A DNA stretch of 64,000 nt from Pararge aegeria (taxonomy: Eukaryota; Arthropoda; Insecta; Lepidoptera; Nymphalidae): assembly GCF_905163445.1 (NCBI RefSeq), contig NC_053204.1:10127001-10191000 (forward strand), written 5' to 3'. How positions within the stretch are numbered: the first letter of the stretch is position 1; every line of letters starts with the position of its first letter. Positions 1 to 10,959 of this stretch are shown piece after piece. Made by a program: the position numbers and the translations under genes. The notes beneath the pieces are model-generated. The model was not told the DNA's origin, did not search any database, and worked only from the letters and a program-made list of their open reading frames with translations.

Positions 1-87
1 TACAAACGTTTTCCAGCTGTGGGAATCGAACCCACGGCCTTGGACTCAGAAAGCGGGGTCGCTGCCCACTACGCAATTCAGCCTTGT
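1..87 (-). mobile_element. SINE-A, head end, runs off the window
   Basis: Reverse complement shows the tRNA-like head with the box B motif GGTTCGATTCCCACAGCTGG. The body lies upstream of the window start, so only the 5' part is visible. Confidence 0.85.
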
Positions 88-119
88 TGATTATCTCAGT
101 ATTAGTAGCACAGAGGGCG

Positions 120-230
120 TCGCTGCCCGTTTTCCGTTATATTTCCTAAGTCGCCCCGTACGACACCCGCGGGAAAAGGGTGGGTGGTGACAACTGTATT
201 CTGATCTGCCGTCACCACTCAGCAAAATTA
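120..230 (-). repeat. Fragment of a dispersed repeat (ACGACACCCGCGGG motif)
   Basis: The block around TCGCCCCGTACGACACCCGC resembles a common lepidopteran repeat. A related motif occurs on the other strand near 45270-45305. No ends can be defined. The following 230-420 is AT-rich with nothing recognisable. Confidence 0.4.
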
Positions 231-424
231 GGTAGATAAACCAACATACTGTAAAATAACACATTTATATGAGTATTACTAAGTTCAAAACCGTAAACAA
301 ATTACTTATGCAATTATGCATTTGTAATTTTTATGCTAATAGCTATAAATGTTGCATAATGTTACGTTGTCATAAGCATTTGTACTGAACTTTAGAATTT
401 TTTTTTTATTCCACTACAATTAAG

Positions 425-683
425 CTATTGACTGCAATAGTTTTAAGTGACAATGTGAGATGGTTATAACAAAAAAAACCGGCTTAGTTTGTTGCGGTCT
501 TTTTCTTAGACCAGGGCGCGTTTGGAACCCTCAAGGCTTTAGTTTTAAGTTGACGAATTTAGTTATTGCCATAAACTCACTTCTATATAATATATTTAAC
601 ATGTAATGTACGCATCTAAAGTGCCATATATGTGCCTATTTGAAGAAAGCAATATTTGACTTTGACTTTGACTTCGACAATTT
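425..683 (+). mobile_element. LINE-A 3' end with (TTTGAC)n tail
   Basis: Non-coding 3' end of a jockey-like LINE: the block AGACCAGGGCGCGTTTGGAA recurs at 2.3, 16.2, 18.4, 19.8 and 45.6 kb. It ends in the hexamer tail TTTGACTTTGACTTTGAC. No RT sequence is retained. Confidence 0.75.
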
Positions 684-858
684 GACAGCCGGTTGGCGCA
701 GTGGGCGACCCTGCTTTCTGAGTCCAAGGCCGTGAGTTCGATTCCCAGAACTTGGAAAGTGTTTGTGTTATGAACATGGATGTTTTTTTGAGGGTGTTTA
801 TCTGTATTTTATAAGTACATATTTATGTGTATTATATACATAAAAATATTTATCTATT
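684..858 (+). mobile_element. SINE-A, 3' truncated
   Basis: tRNA-like head and middle region are present; the copy stops at the ATATTTATCTA stretch where the next SINE-A starts, so the two form a head-to-tail pair. Confidence 0.85.
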
Positions 859-1130
859 TGACGGCTGACTGGCGCAGTGGGCAGCGATCCTGCTCTCTGA
901 GTCCGTGGGTTCGATTCCCACAACTGGAAAATATTTATGTGATGAACATGATTGTTTTTCAGTGTCTGTTTGTTTATCTGTATATTATAGGTATTTTTGT
1001 GTATTATATTCATAAAAATATTTATCAGCTATCTTAGTACCCATAACACAAGCTACGCTTACTTTGGGGCTAGATAGCGATGTGTGTATTTTCGTAGTAT
1101 TTTTGCACTTATTTATTTAGTAATAATTTT
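859..1130 (+). mobile_element. SINE-A, nearly full length
   Basis: Head GGCTGACTGGCGCAGTGGGC, box B GGTTCGATTCCCACAACTGG, and the conserved tail ACACAAGCTACGCTTACTTT followed by TGTGTGTATTTTCGTAGTAT. Its 3' end belongs to the duplicated segment that recurs at 4.2 kb. Confidence 0.9.
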
Positions 1131-1615
1131 GAGCACTGGCGTAGAAATATTTAAAGATGTAAATAATGAGACACGGAAAATTTACTGGTGTATATTCCGT
1201 TGAACGTATTACTATAATATCGTGGTAACCAGTGGCAAGTTGTGGCATAAATAACAGAGATTTAGTGAGTATTTTAAAGCGGTGATTGCCCAGTAAATAG
1301 GACTTCGACATCACTTTCACCACACAGCACACACCACTAACATTTCTATGTTATATACGTTTTAAGCAATTAAAATATCAGTTACTTCGAGAAAAATAAC
1401 TACATGGTTCTCAAAAGGCCTGTGGTGTCCACCAAACCGCACTGGGCCAGCGCGGTGGCGTACGGTCCCTTCTCAGTATGGTAGGAGACCCGTTCCCTGA
1501 AGCGGGCCGGAAATGGGTTGATATGATGGAGTTTTGAATGTTTTCACTAATTACGAACATGGCCATCCATGCCAATAGTTATCGCCTCAGAGTTGGTGAA
1601 ACGTTTTTGTTCTAT
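1025..1615 (+). repeat. Segmental duplication, copy 1 of 2
   Basis: SINE-A tail, unique spacer (AATGAGACACGGAAAATTTA), SINE-B and downstream unique DNA (GTTGGTGAAACGTTTTTGT) occur in the same order at 4200-4765. The spacer and downstream parts are not repeats elsewhere in the window, so the whole block was copied as a unit. Confidence 0.8.
1274..1548 (+). mobile_element. SINE-B, degenerate
   Basis: Head AGCGGTGATTGCCCAGTAAA, a body with CACACCACTAAC and GCACTGGGCCAGCGCGGTGG, ending near AATGGGTTGATATGATGG. Box B is damaged. Confidence 0.8.
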
Positions 1616-1707
1616 ACACATCGCCTAAATTCTTAGGTATATTTATTTATTTAATTTCCCCTGTTAGTGAGTGAAGATAAAAATTAATAAATAATATTTA
1701 TAGGGTA

Positions 1708-2098
1708 CTAGGGTACCCAGCCCGCTACGCCAGGCTAGATTTTGCTTTTTTTATTTAAGCAATAAACTTACATCATTAATTTTTTAATTTAAGTCTCATA
1801 ATATATTAAATCATTTATTTCTGTATTCATTCTCTTCTATTCTCTTCTCTAGCGGGTGAAGAACATTATGTACACCCATGTACACCCAGCAATAGAATAT
1901 CATCATAGTAAATAAAAGCTGTATTTGACAGTTTGACCGTTCAAAATAGGAGTGCTCCGATCGTCACCAAACTTTACAGGATTACTCGCCAGGTCAATCC
2001 GGAGATTCTCTGAAAGTTTCATTGGAATAGGTCCAGCTGTTTCGGAGCCTATTGGGAACATACCCACACACTTTCTCTTTTATACTCGTATATATAGA
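1708..2098 (-). mobile_element. Non-autonomous Helitron (CCCGC/CGGGCT hairpin family)
   Basis: Plus strand starts with CTAG after TA and ends at ATATATAGATA. Sister copies are at 34740-35028 (opposite orientation) and 61317-61695; all share ACATACCCACACACTTTCTC. The subterminal hairpin is degenerate in this copy. No Rep/helicase coding sequence. Confidence 0.7.
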
Positions 2099-2207
2099 TA
2101 GATGTTATAGGGTAAGAAAACAAGTTAAGTTAATAATATTGGGAATATAACGAACACTACTACGAAACACGTCTCATCGAAGACTGGCTCGAATGCACAG
2201 TAGGTAT

Positions 2208-2520
2208 GTCAAAGTCAAAGTCAAAGTCAAATATTTCTTTATTCAAATAGGCACATAGATGGCACTTTTGATGTGTACATTACATGTAAAATACGACATA
2301 GGAGTGAGTTGATGGTGATAAATAAATTCGTCAACTTAAAACTAAAGCTACGAGGGTTCCAAACGCGCCCTAGTCTAAAAAGAAGCCCACAACAAACTTA
2401 GCCGGGTGTTCTTTATGATATCACCATCTCACATTGTTGTTAGAAAGTATTTCAGAAACAACCTGGTTAGAGCAATTGTTCACACCCAAGCTTTTTTATC
2501 GTTTACGTAATCCTTTATAC
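2208..2520 (-). mobile_element. LINE-A 3' end with last codons of ORF2
   Basis: Starts on the plus strand with (TCAAAG)n. Near 2480-2520 the minus strand encodes IKDYVNDKKAWV and a stop, the conserved C-terminus also seen at 18.5 kb and (degenerate) 16.1 kb and 45.8 kb. The copy is 5' truncated. Confidence 0.8.
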
Positions 2521-2783
2521 TAACTATGACCGTTCTGGGTACACGATAATTGCATTAAATTTAAAAACACGTGCTCTAAATATTTTCAAGGGAAACAAGG
2601 TGTTAAGGCACATAAAATAATACTAAAAAATCAATACTAACTAGATTAAGTTACGGCGATCTTAACACTATTGCTATGGCCAACACACCCGGACTCCTCG
2701 AGAGAGATGGCCAATTGTGTTTTTAAAAAAACATTTTTTTTTTTAAGTGATCTTATTACAAATTGTTACTTTGAAATTTAATA

Positions 2784-3207
2784 CTAGCTGTTGCCCGCGA
2801 CTTCGTCTGCGTTTGATTTTGTTTTTTGATGTGGCATTCAATTTAGTTGTAGTTCTAAAAAAAATATGTATTCAGTACCGCTAAGCCTTAAATGAGGGGT
2901 TCGCTGCTGTCAGCTGAGGAGTTCTGTCCTCTATCTCCAACCACATTCATCAGATCTACACAAAGTTTGGTCAAAATTAGACATATATTATAACCCCTAT
3001 AGTGCAAAAATAATTGTTGAGTTGTGTTAAATCGTCAAACACTTTCATCCCCTCTCCCAAAGGAACCGAGCTTAATGTCGGGATAAAAAGTATTCTTATA
3101 ACACTTCCAAGAATATGTGTACAAAGTTTCATGAGGATCGGTTAAGCAGTTTTGGCGTGAAAGCGTAACAAACAAACTTACATTGACATTTATAATATTA
3201 GTAGGGA
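2784..3207 (-). mobile_element. Non-autonomous Helitron (CTAGCTGTTGCCCGCG family)
   Basis: Plus strand CTAGCTGTTGCCCGCGACTT at the start, ATATTAGTAGGGA at the end, flanked by A and T. Read on the minus strand this is TC...CTAG, with the hairpin CGCAGACGAAGTCGCG just inside the CTAG end. About 424 bp, no coding capacity. The same family is at 29268, 55356 and 62782. Confidence 0.85.
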
Positions 3208-3662
3208 TAGGGATTACATAGTTGAATGTTCAAAGTTTAATTACAAATAAATACTTTCATTGCAGCCTGTAAGTTTTTTTTTAACAGCCTTTTCAAAAAA
3301 CTATGGCCTACTACCCCGGACTTACCCTGTTCAACTTAACAAACATCGTTCTATCTCGTGCGAGATGAAAACGGAGTTTGCTAGAAGGTTGCTTCTAGCA
3401 AACTTTTCTAACTATATGAAGCGATTACCTCAAGAGCGTGGCGTGTGGACAGTATAAGTCCAGCAGCGTGAAGATAGGCGCAGATTATGAAAGGCGGTCG
3501 CCGTGGGAGGCTCGCACAGGGCGCTACGGACTGTGACGGCTGGGGTTACGGCTAAGATAACACTGTACAGGGTGCCCCGCACTTAAAGTTTTTTTTTTTT
3601 TAATTGGGGGATTTTTATCTAAAAGCACCAAGATATGTTTACATTTTTTACAAAATTATGTA
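3208..3662. other. Unassigned stretch, partly GC-rich
   Basis: No repeat family or gene recognised. A 60-odd-codon frame follows a TTGCAG acceptor-like site near 3260, and 3470-3560 is GC-richer than its surroundings, but no known protein is suggested. Confidence 0.3.
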
Positions 3663-3895
3663 TTATCCTCAGGCATGCAGGTTTCCTCACGATGTTTTCT
3701 TCTTATATTAAGGCCGCCTCTTATATTCTTCTTCTTTCTTCGTGTTTCCATTTTTATTTTATGTTGGTATATGTTAATGTTGTGGTATACAAATAAAGAG
3801 TTAAAATAAAGCAAATTAGAGGTGCGTGATAACATTCAAACTTGGACCTTCGAAAGTGAAGTCGAGCCTACCCACTGGGCTATCACCGCTTCTTG
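3663..3895 (-). mobile_element. SINE-B interrupted by a LINE-G tail
   Basis: Minus-strand SINE-B head ends at GGCTATCACCGCT (about 3895) and its middle part (CATGCAGGTTTCCTCACGAT) lies at 3673-3695. Between them, about 3705-3812 on the plus strand, is a LINE-G 3' end: AAGGCCGCCT, then GTATACAAATAAAGAG. Confidence 0.7.
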
Positions 3896-4115
3896 TATAT
3901 ATAAACATATACATTACTATTAATATTTGATGACATATTGGTAACCGCAACTGTACAGTCAGATTTAGTTAAACAGATATGCAGTAGTAACGAGAATACG
4001 TAATACTCGTTATCCAAATTAGCAAAAGCCTTTGTCCACAGCGGTATGCCATTACTGATGTGTTTTGTGATATCGTTATAGTTCTTATACATTGCTTTTT
4101 GTAGCTAGAAGTTAG

Positions 4116-4290
4116 TTTGTCGGCCGATTGGCGACAAATGTTGGTTTTTCAGTGTCTAAGCTTTTATTTCTACATATGTTATATGTTTTAACTAACTATA
4201 TTATTCAGAAAATTATTCATAACACAAGCTACGCTTACGTTTGGCTACGATGTTTGTATTATCGTAGTATATTAATACTTATTTATTTAG
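4116..4290 (+). mobile_element. SINE-A, internally deleted
   Basis: The head GGCCGATTGGCG is joined directly to the middle region (TTTTTCAGTGTCTAAG); the tail CATAACACAAGCTACGCTTA is retained. Its 3' part lies in the second copy of the segmental duplication. Confidence 0.7.
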
Positions 4291-4765
4291 TAATTATTTT
4301 CTACACTGGCCTTTAAATATGTAAATATATATATATAATGAGACACGGACAATTTACTGGTGTATATTCCATTGAACGTATCACTATAATACCGTGGATT
4401 TAAGTTACCTAGTCTTTTAAAGCGGTATCAGCCCGGTAGGTAGGACTTCAATATAACTTTCGGGGGGCCGAGTTCGAATCCCAGCACACACCACTAACTT
4501 TTCTAAGTTATATGCGTTTTGATCTAATAAAAACCAACCTTACTTCAAGGAAAATAACCATATGGTTCTCAAATGCCTGTGGAGTCCACCATCCACACCG
4601 GGCCAGCGCGGTGGTATACGGCTCGTTCTCAGTATGGGAGGAGACCCGTGCCCTGTAGCGGACCGATAATGGATTTATAAGATGTAGTTTTGCATGTTTT
4701 CACTAACAACGAACATGGCCATACCAATAGGTATCGCCTAAGAGTTGGTGAAACGTTTTTGTATA
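4200..4765 (+). repeat. Segmental duplication, copy 2 of 2
   Basis: Colinear with 1025-1615, including non-repeat spacer and downstream sequence. The two have diverged by many substitutions and small indels, so the duplication is not recent. Confidence 0.8.
4426..4690 (+). mobile_element. SINE-B inside the duplicated block
   Basis: Same insertion as the SINE-B at 1274-1548, copied with its flanks. Its box B is better kept here (GAGTTCGAATCCCAGCACAC). Confidence 0.8.
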
Positions 4766-5574
4766 ATTGTTTATTGTTATTAGGTACACAAAACAGGTAA
4801 TAACTAAAAGTAAATCTAAATATAAGTAATAACAAGTTTTGTTCTAAGCTACAGCCCAAAGTAAGTACACAACTTGGAATTAAATTAAACAGAAAGTAAA
4901 GATTAAATTAAAGTTGAAACAAAAAAGAAACACTTAAAATTTATATATTATTTACCTAAAGATTATGTGGAAAAGTGCTTAATTATTTGATTTTTAAAAA
5001 TATTTATCCTTTTGTGTCAATGTCAATATTACGATAACTTGATACTAAATCATTATGGCGGCACACTAAATCATTATGGATTGTAAAAGGAATTGAATGT
5101 AATTACCAGCGTTACCTGTTACCTGTTACCAGCGTTACCTGCGAATTGATATCTTTATTTTTTTACTTTTTGTTTTAAACGAGCCATATTTATAAGGAGA
5201 GCACTGTCGCCTATAACACAGGTTTATACCTAGCTTAGGGACAGTTGATTTCTGTATATCCGTGTTAATTTTAACATTAATATAAGTTATACCTATTGTG
5301 TTTATTGTGTTGTGTAACTAATTCTCAGGCGTCCGTCCGGCTAAAGAACTTTTCATCTCAAAATAAAAAAAAAAATGAAACACCCTGTATAACCACAAGT
5401 GGAGACGTCTAACAACCGCACTGATTCGAACCTATGTATAATCTCATTCATACGCCGGCCGTGGGAAGATGATAATTATTACTTGCAGTTAGTACAAGGC
5501 GCCTTCAAGAACCCCCCCCCTTTTATAATACTCACCTAGTTATATAGCCTAGTGGTCGATTTTGACCATTTTTA
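4766..5574. other. No recognised feature
   Basis: AT-rich sequence with short frames only. A small local repeat of GTTACCTG/GCGTTACC lies at 5103-5142. Nothing else seen. Confidence 0.5.
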
Positions 5575-5585
5575 ATTTAAATTAT

Positions 5586-6054
5586 GTTTAAAGCGCAAAG
5601 TGTTTGACCAATGTGTCCTACCCACTATGACATATGGAGCAGAGACATGGACCCTTACAAAGAAGGTTGTGCACCGGCTCAAAGTGGCTCAGCGGGCAAT
5701 GGAAAGAGCCATGTTAGGTTTGTCTCTATTAGATAAGATTCCCAACGTAGAGATCAGAAACCGAACTGGAATCACTGACATCGTTCAAAGAGCAGCGGCC
5801 CTGAAATGGAACTGGGCGGGTCACATATGTCGAAGGGATGACGGGCGGTGGAGCCGAGTGATTCTGGATTGGCAACCGCGTACTGGACACAGAAGCATTG
5901 GCCGACCACCAGCTCGATGGAGAGATGATATTGTAAAGGCAGTAGGGAAGAACTGGATGCAGCTAACCAGCAATAGACCGAGATGGCGTGCAAATGAAGA
6001 GGCCTTAGTCCAGCAGTGGACTGAGATAGGCTGATGATGATGATGATGATGATG
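5586..6054 (+). mobile_element. RTE-clade LINE, 5' truncated, with TSD
   Basis: The frame around 5603-6034 encodes the C-terminal 140 or so residues of an RTE-type endonuclease-reverse transcriptase (MTYGAETW, GHICRRDDGRW, GRPPARWRDDI, VQQWTEIG, stop). It ends in (GAT)n. The 11-bp target-site duplication ATTTAAATTAT flanks it at 5575-5585 and 6055-6065. It differs from the other RTE copies here by many residues, so it is an older or separate subfamily. The RT active-site region is missing, so the fragment cannot be functional. Confidence 0.9.
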
Positions 6055-6065
6055 ATTTAAATTAT

Positions 6066-6500
6066 CAGTTTTAACATTATTGAGCTTCTTTGTAACAGAT
6101 TACACTTCTATAATGTGATAAAAGGTTGACGACAGATAGATTGACAAATTTTTTTTTATACATTTTATTTTCAATAATAGTTTTCAACTTTTTTATTTTG
6201 CATGAAATTCGTGGTCGATTGTGGCTTGCAATTAACTTTATTCGAATAAGATCTTGCTATGTACACCTGCAATCTTTCTAATCAAAGAATTACTATAATC
6301 ACACATTTCACCTACATTCAACAATGTTAATTTGCCAATTTTTCTAACAAATTATTAAAAAGAGCATTGATTTATCACGTTATTAATGATAAAGAGTATA
6401 TAATATGTGTGTTTGTGGACATGGTAGTGTGTGTGTAATGTATTTTTTGTAAAAACATTTTGACATTTCGTACAAAGTTTTCGCTTCACGTAATTAATAT
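6066..6500. other. No recognised feature
   Basis: AT-rich, no family or gene seen. Confidence 0.5.
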
Positions 6501-6504
6501 TTAT

Positions 6505-6790
6505 ATTCAGAAGATGTTGACTTTACAATGAATAATTTTTAAGAATTGAATTAAAAAAAAAATGTTAAAAAATTAAGTAAAATCACCTCGTGAGAATGCT
6601 CCGGTGTCAGAGCGAAACGTGTGTAGAGAGTACATTGGTAAAGATCTGTTTAGTGTGGCGTATAAATGTTGAAGAAATTATAAATTACACCATACAGATT
6701 CTCCTGCTTTTCGCGGAGTATAGCAAATTAAGCTTCATTTCAGTAACACAGCAGGTGTTACCGAAATGAAGTAGAAGCAGTTCTATCCAA
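6505..6790 (+). repeat. Foldback repeat with hammerhead-like core (degenerate copy)
   Basis: Shares GATGTTGACTTTACAATGAA, the block GAAACGTGTGTAGAGAG (GAAAC at 6614-6618) and CAGATTCTCCTGCTTTTCGC with copies at 17.0 and 57.9 kb. The CTGANGA box is lost here (GTGAGAATG). Near the 3' end a 17-bp inverted repeat with a 5-nt loop (6733-6749 and 6755-6771, one mismatch) has replaced the normal end. Possibly Penelope-like; no coding part. Confidence 0.55.
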
Positions 6791-6849
6791 TACTGCACCA
6801 CCGGATCGAAAATAAAAGATAAAAGTTTAAAGAAAGTGATATTTAAATT

Positions 6850-6965
6850 GCTTAAACCAAAAACGCACATAACTCCGAAAAGTCTGCGGTGCGTGCCGGG
6901 GCTCGAACTCGGTCTCAACGAAAGGAAAGCCGATGCCTTACCCAGTTGGCTATCACCGCTTAGAG
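6850..6965 (-). mobile_element. SINE-B head fragment
   Basis: Minus strand: GCGGTGATAGCCAACTGGGT, then GAGTTCGAGCCCCGGCACGC and CCGAAAAGT region in the order seen in SINE-B; 3' half missing. Confidence 0.75.
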
Positions 6966-7463
6966 GTCAGACAACATCGCAATAAAGCGTCAAACAAAAA
7001 AACTGCACCTTATTTTTGCTCATATGGTATGAATTGTTACTGTCACCGATGAAAAAATGGTACAACTTACGCTACAAGGTGCATAGTTATATCATTAAAA
7101 TATACAGGTCTGTGGATCGTGCCATTCGTTGAAGATCATTCGGAATACGCTCAGCCGGCGTCAGGTGCGAACAATACACCGCCACCGCCATACTACACGG
7201 TCGGCCAAGAAAAACGGTAAGCGAAAATATTTTGCATATTTATCCCCAATTTTTGAAGTTATACTTCTTTAGCGGCGTCTGGAAAAATCGTGGGAGTGAA
7301 ATTATTCGATGTAAACAAATGCGCGCGCAAATGGGCTTACACGATTTTAACAGGATGAAGGTAGTTGCGAAACCGAGTGAGACGGGAAAACATCGTCTGA
7401 AGTTAGCTGAGTAATAAACATCTACACTTGCATATTAATAATGTTATATATATAGTATGTTTC

Positions 7464-7688
7464 ATTTTTGTGCCTTTTGGAGTAGAGACTTTGGGACCGT
7501 GGGGTCCGGAGGCAAGAGCCCTTTTCAAAGAATTATCGAAAAGGGTTATCGAGTCTACCGGTGATCCTAGAGCGGGAAGTTACCTTGGCCAAAGAATTAG
7601 TTTGGCCATCCAAAGGGGCAATGCTGCCAGCATCTTAGGAACAGTGCCTCGCTGCGGTGGTTTCGGGGACGTTTTAGACTTTATTTAG
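7464..7688 (+). pseudogene. C-terminal tail of a retroelement protein
   Basis: The frame contains VETLGPWGPEARALFKELS, then GSYLGQRISLAIQRGNAAS and a stop after GFGDVLDFI. I recognise this as a tail often attached to reverse-transcriptase proteins in arthropod genomes, but I cannot name the clade. A shorter piece of the same tail (CGGFDGILDFI) is at 18.63-18.66 kb. A motif TTTTTGAAGTTATACTTCTTT occurs on both sides, at about 7250 and 7713. Upstream coding sequence is missing. Confidence 0.5.
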
Positions 7689-7978
7689 TTTTAAGCAGTA
7701 GTTGTATTAGTTTTTGAAGTTATACTTCTTTTGGCGCGTTAAGGAAAAATTATAAGAGTAAATTTTTTAGCTATAGTCAACATTTTAGTTCTTCAAAAAA
7801 AGATTAGACAATGCACCTTTTAATTGTAATTTAATTGATCCAATTGTACAAAAATCCCGTGTTTAAATGTTCAGTGAAACTTGATTGTCCGATAATGATA
7901 AGCGTATAAAACTTTTAATGCATTAAATACCTTTTTCCAATGTATGAAAAATAAATGAATCGCAGGGAGCCATAAGAC

Positions 7979-8778
7979 CAAATTCAAATTCAAATTCAAA
8001 ATTCATTTATTTCAAGTAGGCATAATATAAGCACTTTTGAAACGTCAAGTCTGTCTGTTTGTAGTGATTCTACCACCATTCTACCGAGAAGAAGCCGGCA
8101 AGAAACTCAGCAGTTGCTCTTTTCCAACATCAACAATTTACATTTTGCATTTTAACATTCATTTTTCTATCTTGTGAGAGCTGAAAGCGGAGCCGGATGC
8201 TTCCAAGCAACCTTGTCATTAAAAAATTCATCAATTGTATAGTAACCTCGCTGTAATAAATGTGTTTTAACAAATTCTTTAAACTTGTGCATTGGCAGGT
8301 CCAAAATCACCTTAGGAATCATATTATAAAAGCGTATACTCAATCCCACAAATGATCCCTGTACCTTACGCAGACGATACGCAGATGACACTAATTTATG
8401 ACCATTTCTTGTAAGTCGACTGTTTATGTCCACTTTTTGTTTATAAAGACTAATATGTTGTCTTACAAATACTATATTGTTATAAATATATTGTGAAGCT
8501 ACAGTAAGTATGCCTATTTCTTTAAACTTCTCACGGAGGGATTCGCGTGATTTAAGTTTATATATTGACCGTACAGCTCTTTTCTGCAATATAAATATAG
8601 TTTCGATATCAGCTGCTTTACCCCATAACAAGATTCCATAGGACATAACACTATGAAAGTACGCAAAATAAACTAGCCTAGCTATTTCAACGTCAGTAAT
8701 CTGTCTAATTTTCACGCCCAGAAAAACTGTGGAAGTCTCTATTTTTAGTGATTCACCATTTATCATTACAAGCAGCAC
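7979..8778 (-). pseudogene. LINE-B (jockey-like) ORF2 C-terminus and 3' end
   Basis: The plus strand starts with (CAAATT)n, the 3' tail, followed by a 3' UTR with GAAGCCGGCAAGAAACTCAG. The minus-strand frame ending at 8167 encodes about 200 residues past the RT palm and thumb (YFAYFHSVMSYGILLWGKAA, LQKRAVRSIYKL, FYNMIPKVILDLPMHKFK, YYTIDEFFNDKVAWK, stop). This is typical of jockey-like lepidopteran LINEs. It is 5' truncated near 8780 and has no active-site YADD. Related pieces are at 22.3 and 44.8 kb. Confidence 0.8.
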
Positions 8779-8811
8779 AAGTCCGTGAATAATTTAAAGC
8801 ATTTTTTTTAT

Positions 8812-9075
8812 ATATTAAACAAATAAGTAAATATACTACAACAATACATACATCGCCATCTATCCCCAAAGTAAGCGAAACTTGTGTTATGGGTACTAAG
8901 ATAACTGATATTTTTATGAATAATATACACAACTACATATGATATACAGATAAACACCCAGACACTGAAAAACATTCATCTTCATCACACAAACATTTTC
9001 CAGTGGTGGGAATCGAACCCACAGCATAGCACTCAGACAGCAGGATCGCTGCCCACGGCGCCAATCGGCCATGAA
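8812..9075 (-). mobile_element. SINE-A, full length
   Basis: Body, middle and tRNA-like head all present in reverse complement, ending at GGCGCCAATCGGCCAT. Confidence 0.9.
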
Positions 9076-9312
9076 AATGTACTCGTCTACCAAAATTCTG
9101 AGAATATCATACCAACTTTCTTAATTTGTATGGGCTTCTCAGAAACGGATATATTTTCGGGTTTAATACTTAGTTCAATGAAAGTTTACTCATAATATTA
9201 CTAAATTAATTCTAACTCCATGTGATTTCAATAAAGTCGAAATTAATTAAAAACCCCCTTTAACGTTGGACTTAATTTTCATGCAAACTGTGCCTTTATA
9301 CACAGATACCTG

Positions 9313-9585
9313 ATGACGGCCGACTGGCGCAGTTGGCAGCGACCCTGCTTTCTGAGTCCAAGGCCGTGGGTTCGATTCCCACAACTGGAAAATGTTTGTG
9401 TGATGAGCATTAAGTGTTTTTCAGTGTCTGGGTGTTTATATGTATTTTCTAAGTATTTATGTATATATAATTCATAAAAATATTCATCAGTCATCTTAGT
9501 ACCCATAACACAAGCTACGCTTACTTTGGGGCTAGATGGCGATGTGTGTATTGTCGTAGTATATTTATTTATTTATTTTATTTAT
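9313..9585 (+). mobile_element. SINE-A, full length
   Basis: One of the best copies: head GACGGCCGACTGGCGCAG, box B intact, tail TGTGTGTATTGTCGTAGTAT followed by ATTTATTTATTT. Confidence 0.95.
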
Positions 9586-9649
9586 ACCTACAGTGTGTGT
9601 GTATTTGTTAGTTTAAGTATCTAAAAGTGACATGATGCTCCTTCAAATG

Positions 9650-9735
9650 CCCAAGCGCTGTGGCGTGCATAGCGGGTATGCACAGGGTATGCAGATGATA
9701 TAAAATGAAGAAAATCTCCAGTACTTTGAGAATGA
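9650..9735 (+). repeat. Fragment of a hAT-like non-autonomous element
   Basis: GTGGCGTGCATAGCGGGTAT...GAAAATCTCCAGTACT matches the left ends at 12520 and 59935. Confidence 0.55.
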
Positions 9736-9774
9736 AAATTACCTCTTTACAAAATGTCACCTAGATCTGTTCAT

Positions 9775-9990
9775 AGATATAAAAAAATAAATAAAACTAA
9801 TAAATATATTACGACAATATACACATCGCCATCTAGCCTCAAAGTAAGCGTAGCTTGTGCTATGGGTACTAAGATAAATATTTCGGAATAATAAACAAAA
9901 ATACTTATAATATACCGATAAACACCCAGCCACTGAAAAAACAATCATGTTCATCACACAAATATTTCCAGTTGTGGAAGTCGAGCCCAC
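9775..9990 (-). mobile_element. SINE-A lacking the 5' part of its head
   Basis: Tail and body present; the copy ends within box B (CCAGTTGTGGAAGTCGAGCC) where the next minus-strand SINE-A begins. Confidence 0.85.
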
Positions 9991-10220
9991 GATAAATTAA
10001 CAGAAAATATATTACGACAATCGCATATACGCATCGCCATCTAGCCCCAAAGTAGGCGTAGCTTATGTTGCGGGTATCTACTAAGAAAACACACAAAAAT
10101 ACTATTAATATACAGATAAACAGAAATCACATCACAGAAATATTTTCTAGCTGTCGGAATTGAACCCACGGCCTAAGACTCAAAAAGTAGGTAGAGTCCA
10201 CTGCAAAAATCGGCTGCCAA
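9991..10220 (-). mobile_element. SINE-A, diverged
   Basis: Directly follows the previous copy in the same orientation. Head is mutated (TCGGAATTGAACCCACGGCC; AAAATCGGCTG). Confidence 0.85.
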
Positions 10221-10959
10221 TAGATATAAGATCTGAAATAGGTTTATAGTTTTATAAATCCCGTGGGAATTTCCGGTAGAAGGTGTGAACAAGTATGAAG
10301 TCTCCAGGATTCAAGCTATAATTATCTGACCATTTCATTAAAATTCGCGCATTTCCAATATTAGTATGGTTATTGATTTTAAAATAGTTTAATAATATTT
10401 TTGTGTGTACAATTTATTTGCAAGACAATATCCTTACCACCTGTTTCGTTCAAGAATCGTGCGCGTTGTTAAAAAACACCCTTTTTACGTTTGCATTCAA
10501 ATCTTTTATAGATCCCTGGATAACATACAACGCTGCTTTTCTATGCAGATTTGTAAAGAAGCAACGATCAAACTAAGCAATGAACGTATGTATCTATAAC
10601 TCGAGTTTTTATCGTAGTCTTATATTTATTTTTTAACGTCCATTGCGTATTCTTGTTATGTGTAGTTTCAATTTATCTATTTCCCACGAGCAATGTACTT
10701 GATGGATGACAATAGTTTTGTGATAAATAGCATTTTTTCGGTTGTCGAATTCAGACGTCTTCCTACTTAATATTACCATCTGTCATTGCTAAGTTTAAGT
10801 TGTCTCGATCTTTTTTAAAGACACCAATAGTTTTGTTGAATTTATAACGTACTTAAATATATTTTGTTTTACATTAACTTCCACAGGTTATTAATTTACT
10901 ATTTATTTATTTGTCTTTATCTGTAAATCACAAAGTTAAGGTAAATATTCTATTTGCAA
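10221..10959. other. No recognised feature
   Basis: AT-rich; short frames without known motifs. Confidence 0.5.
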
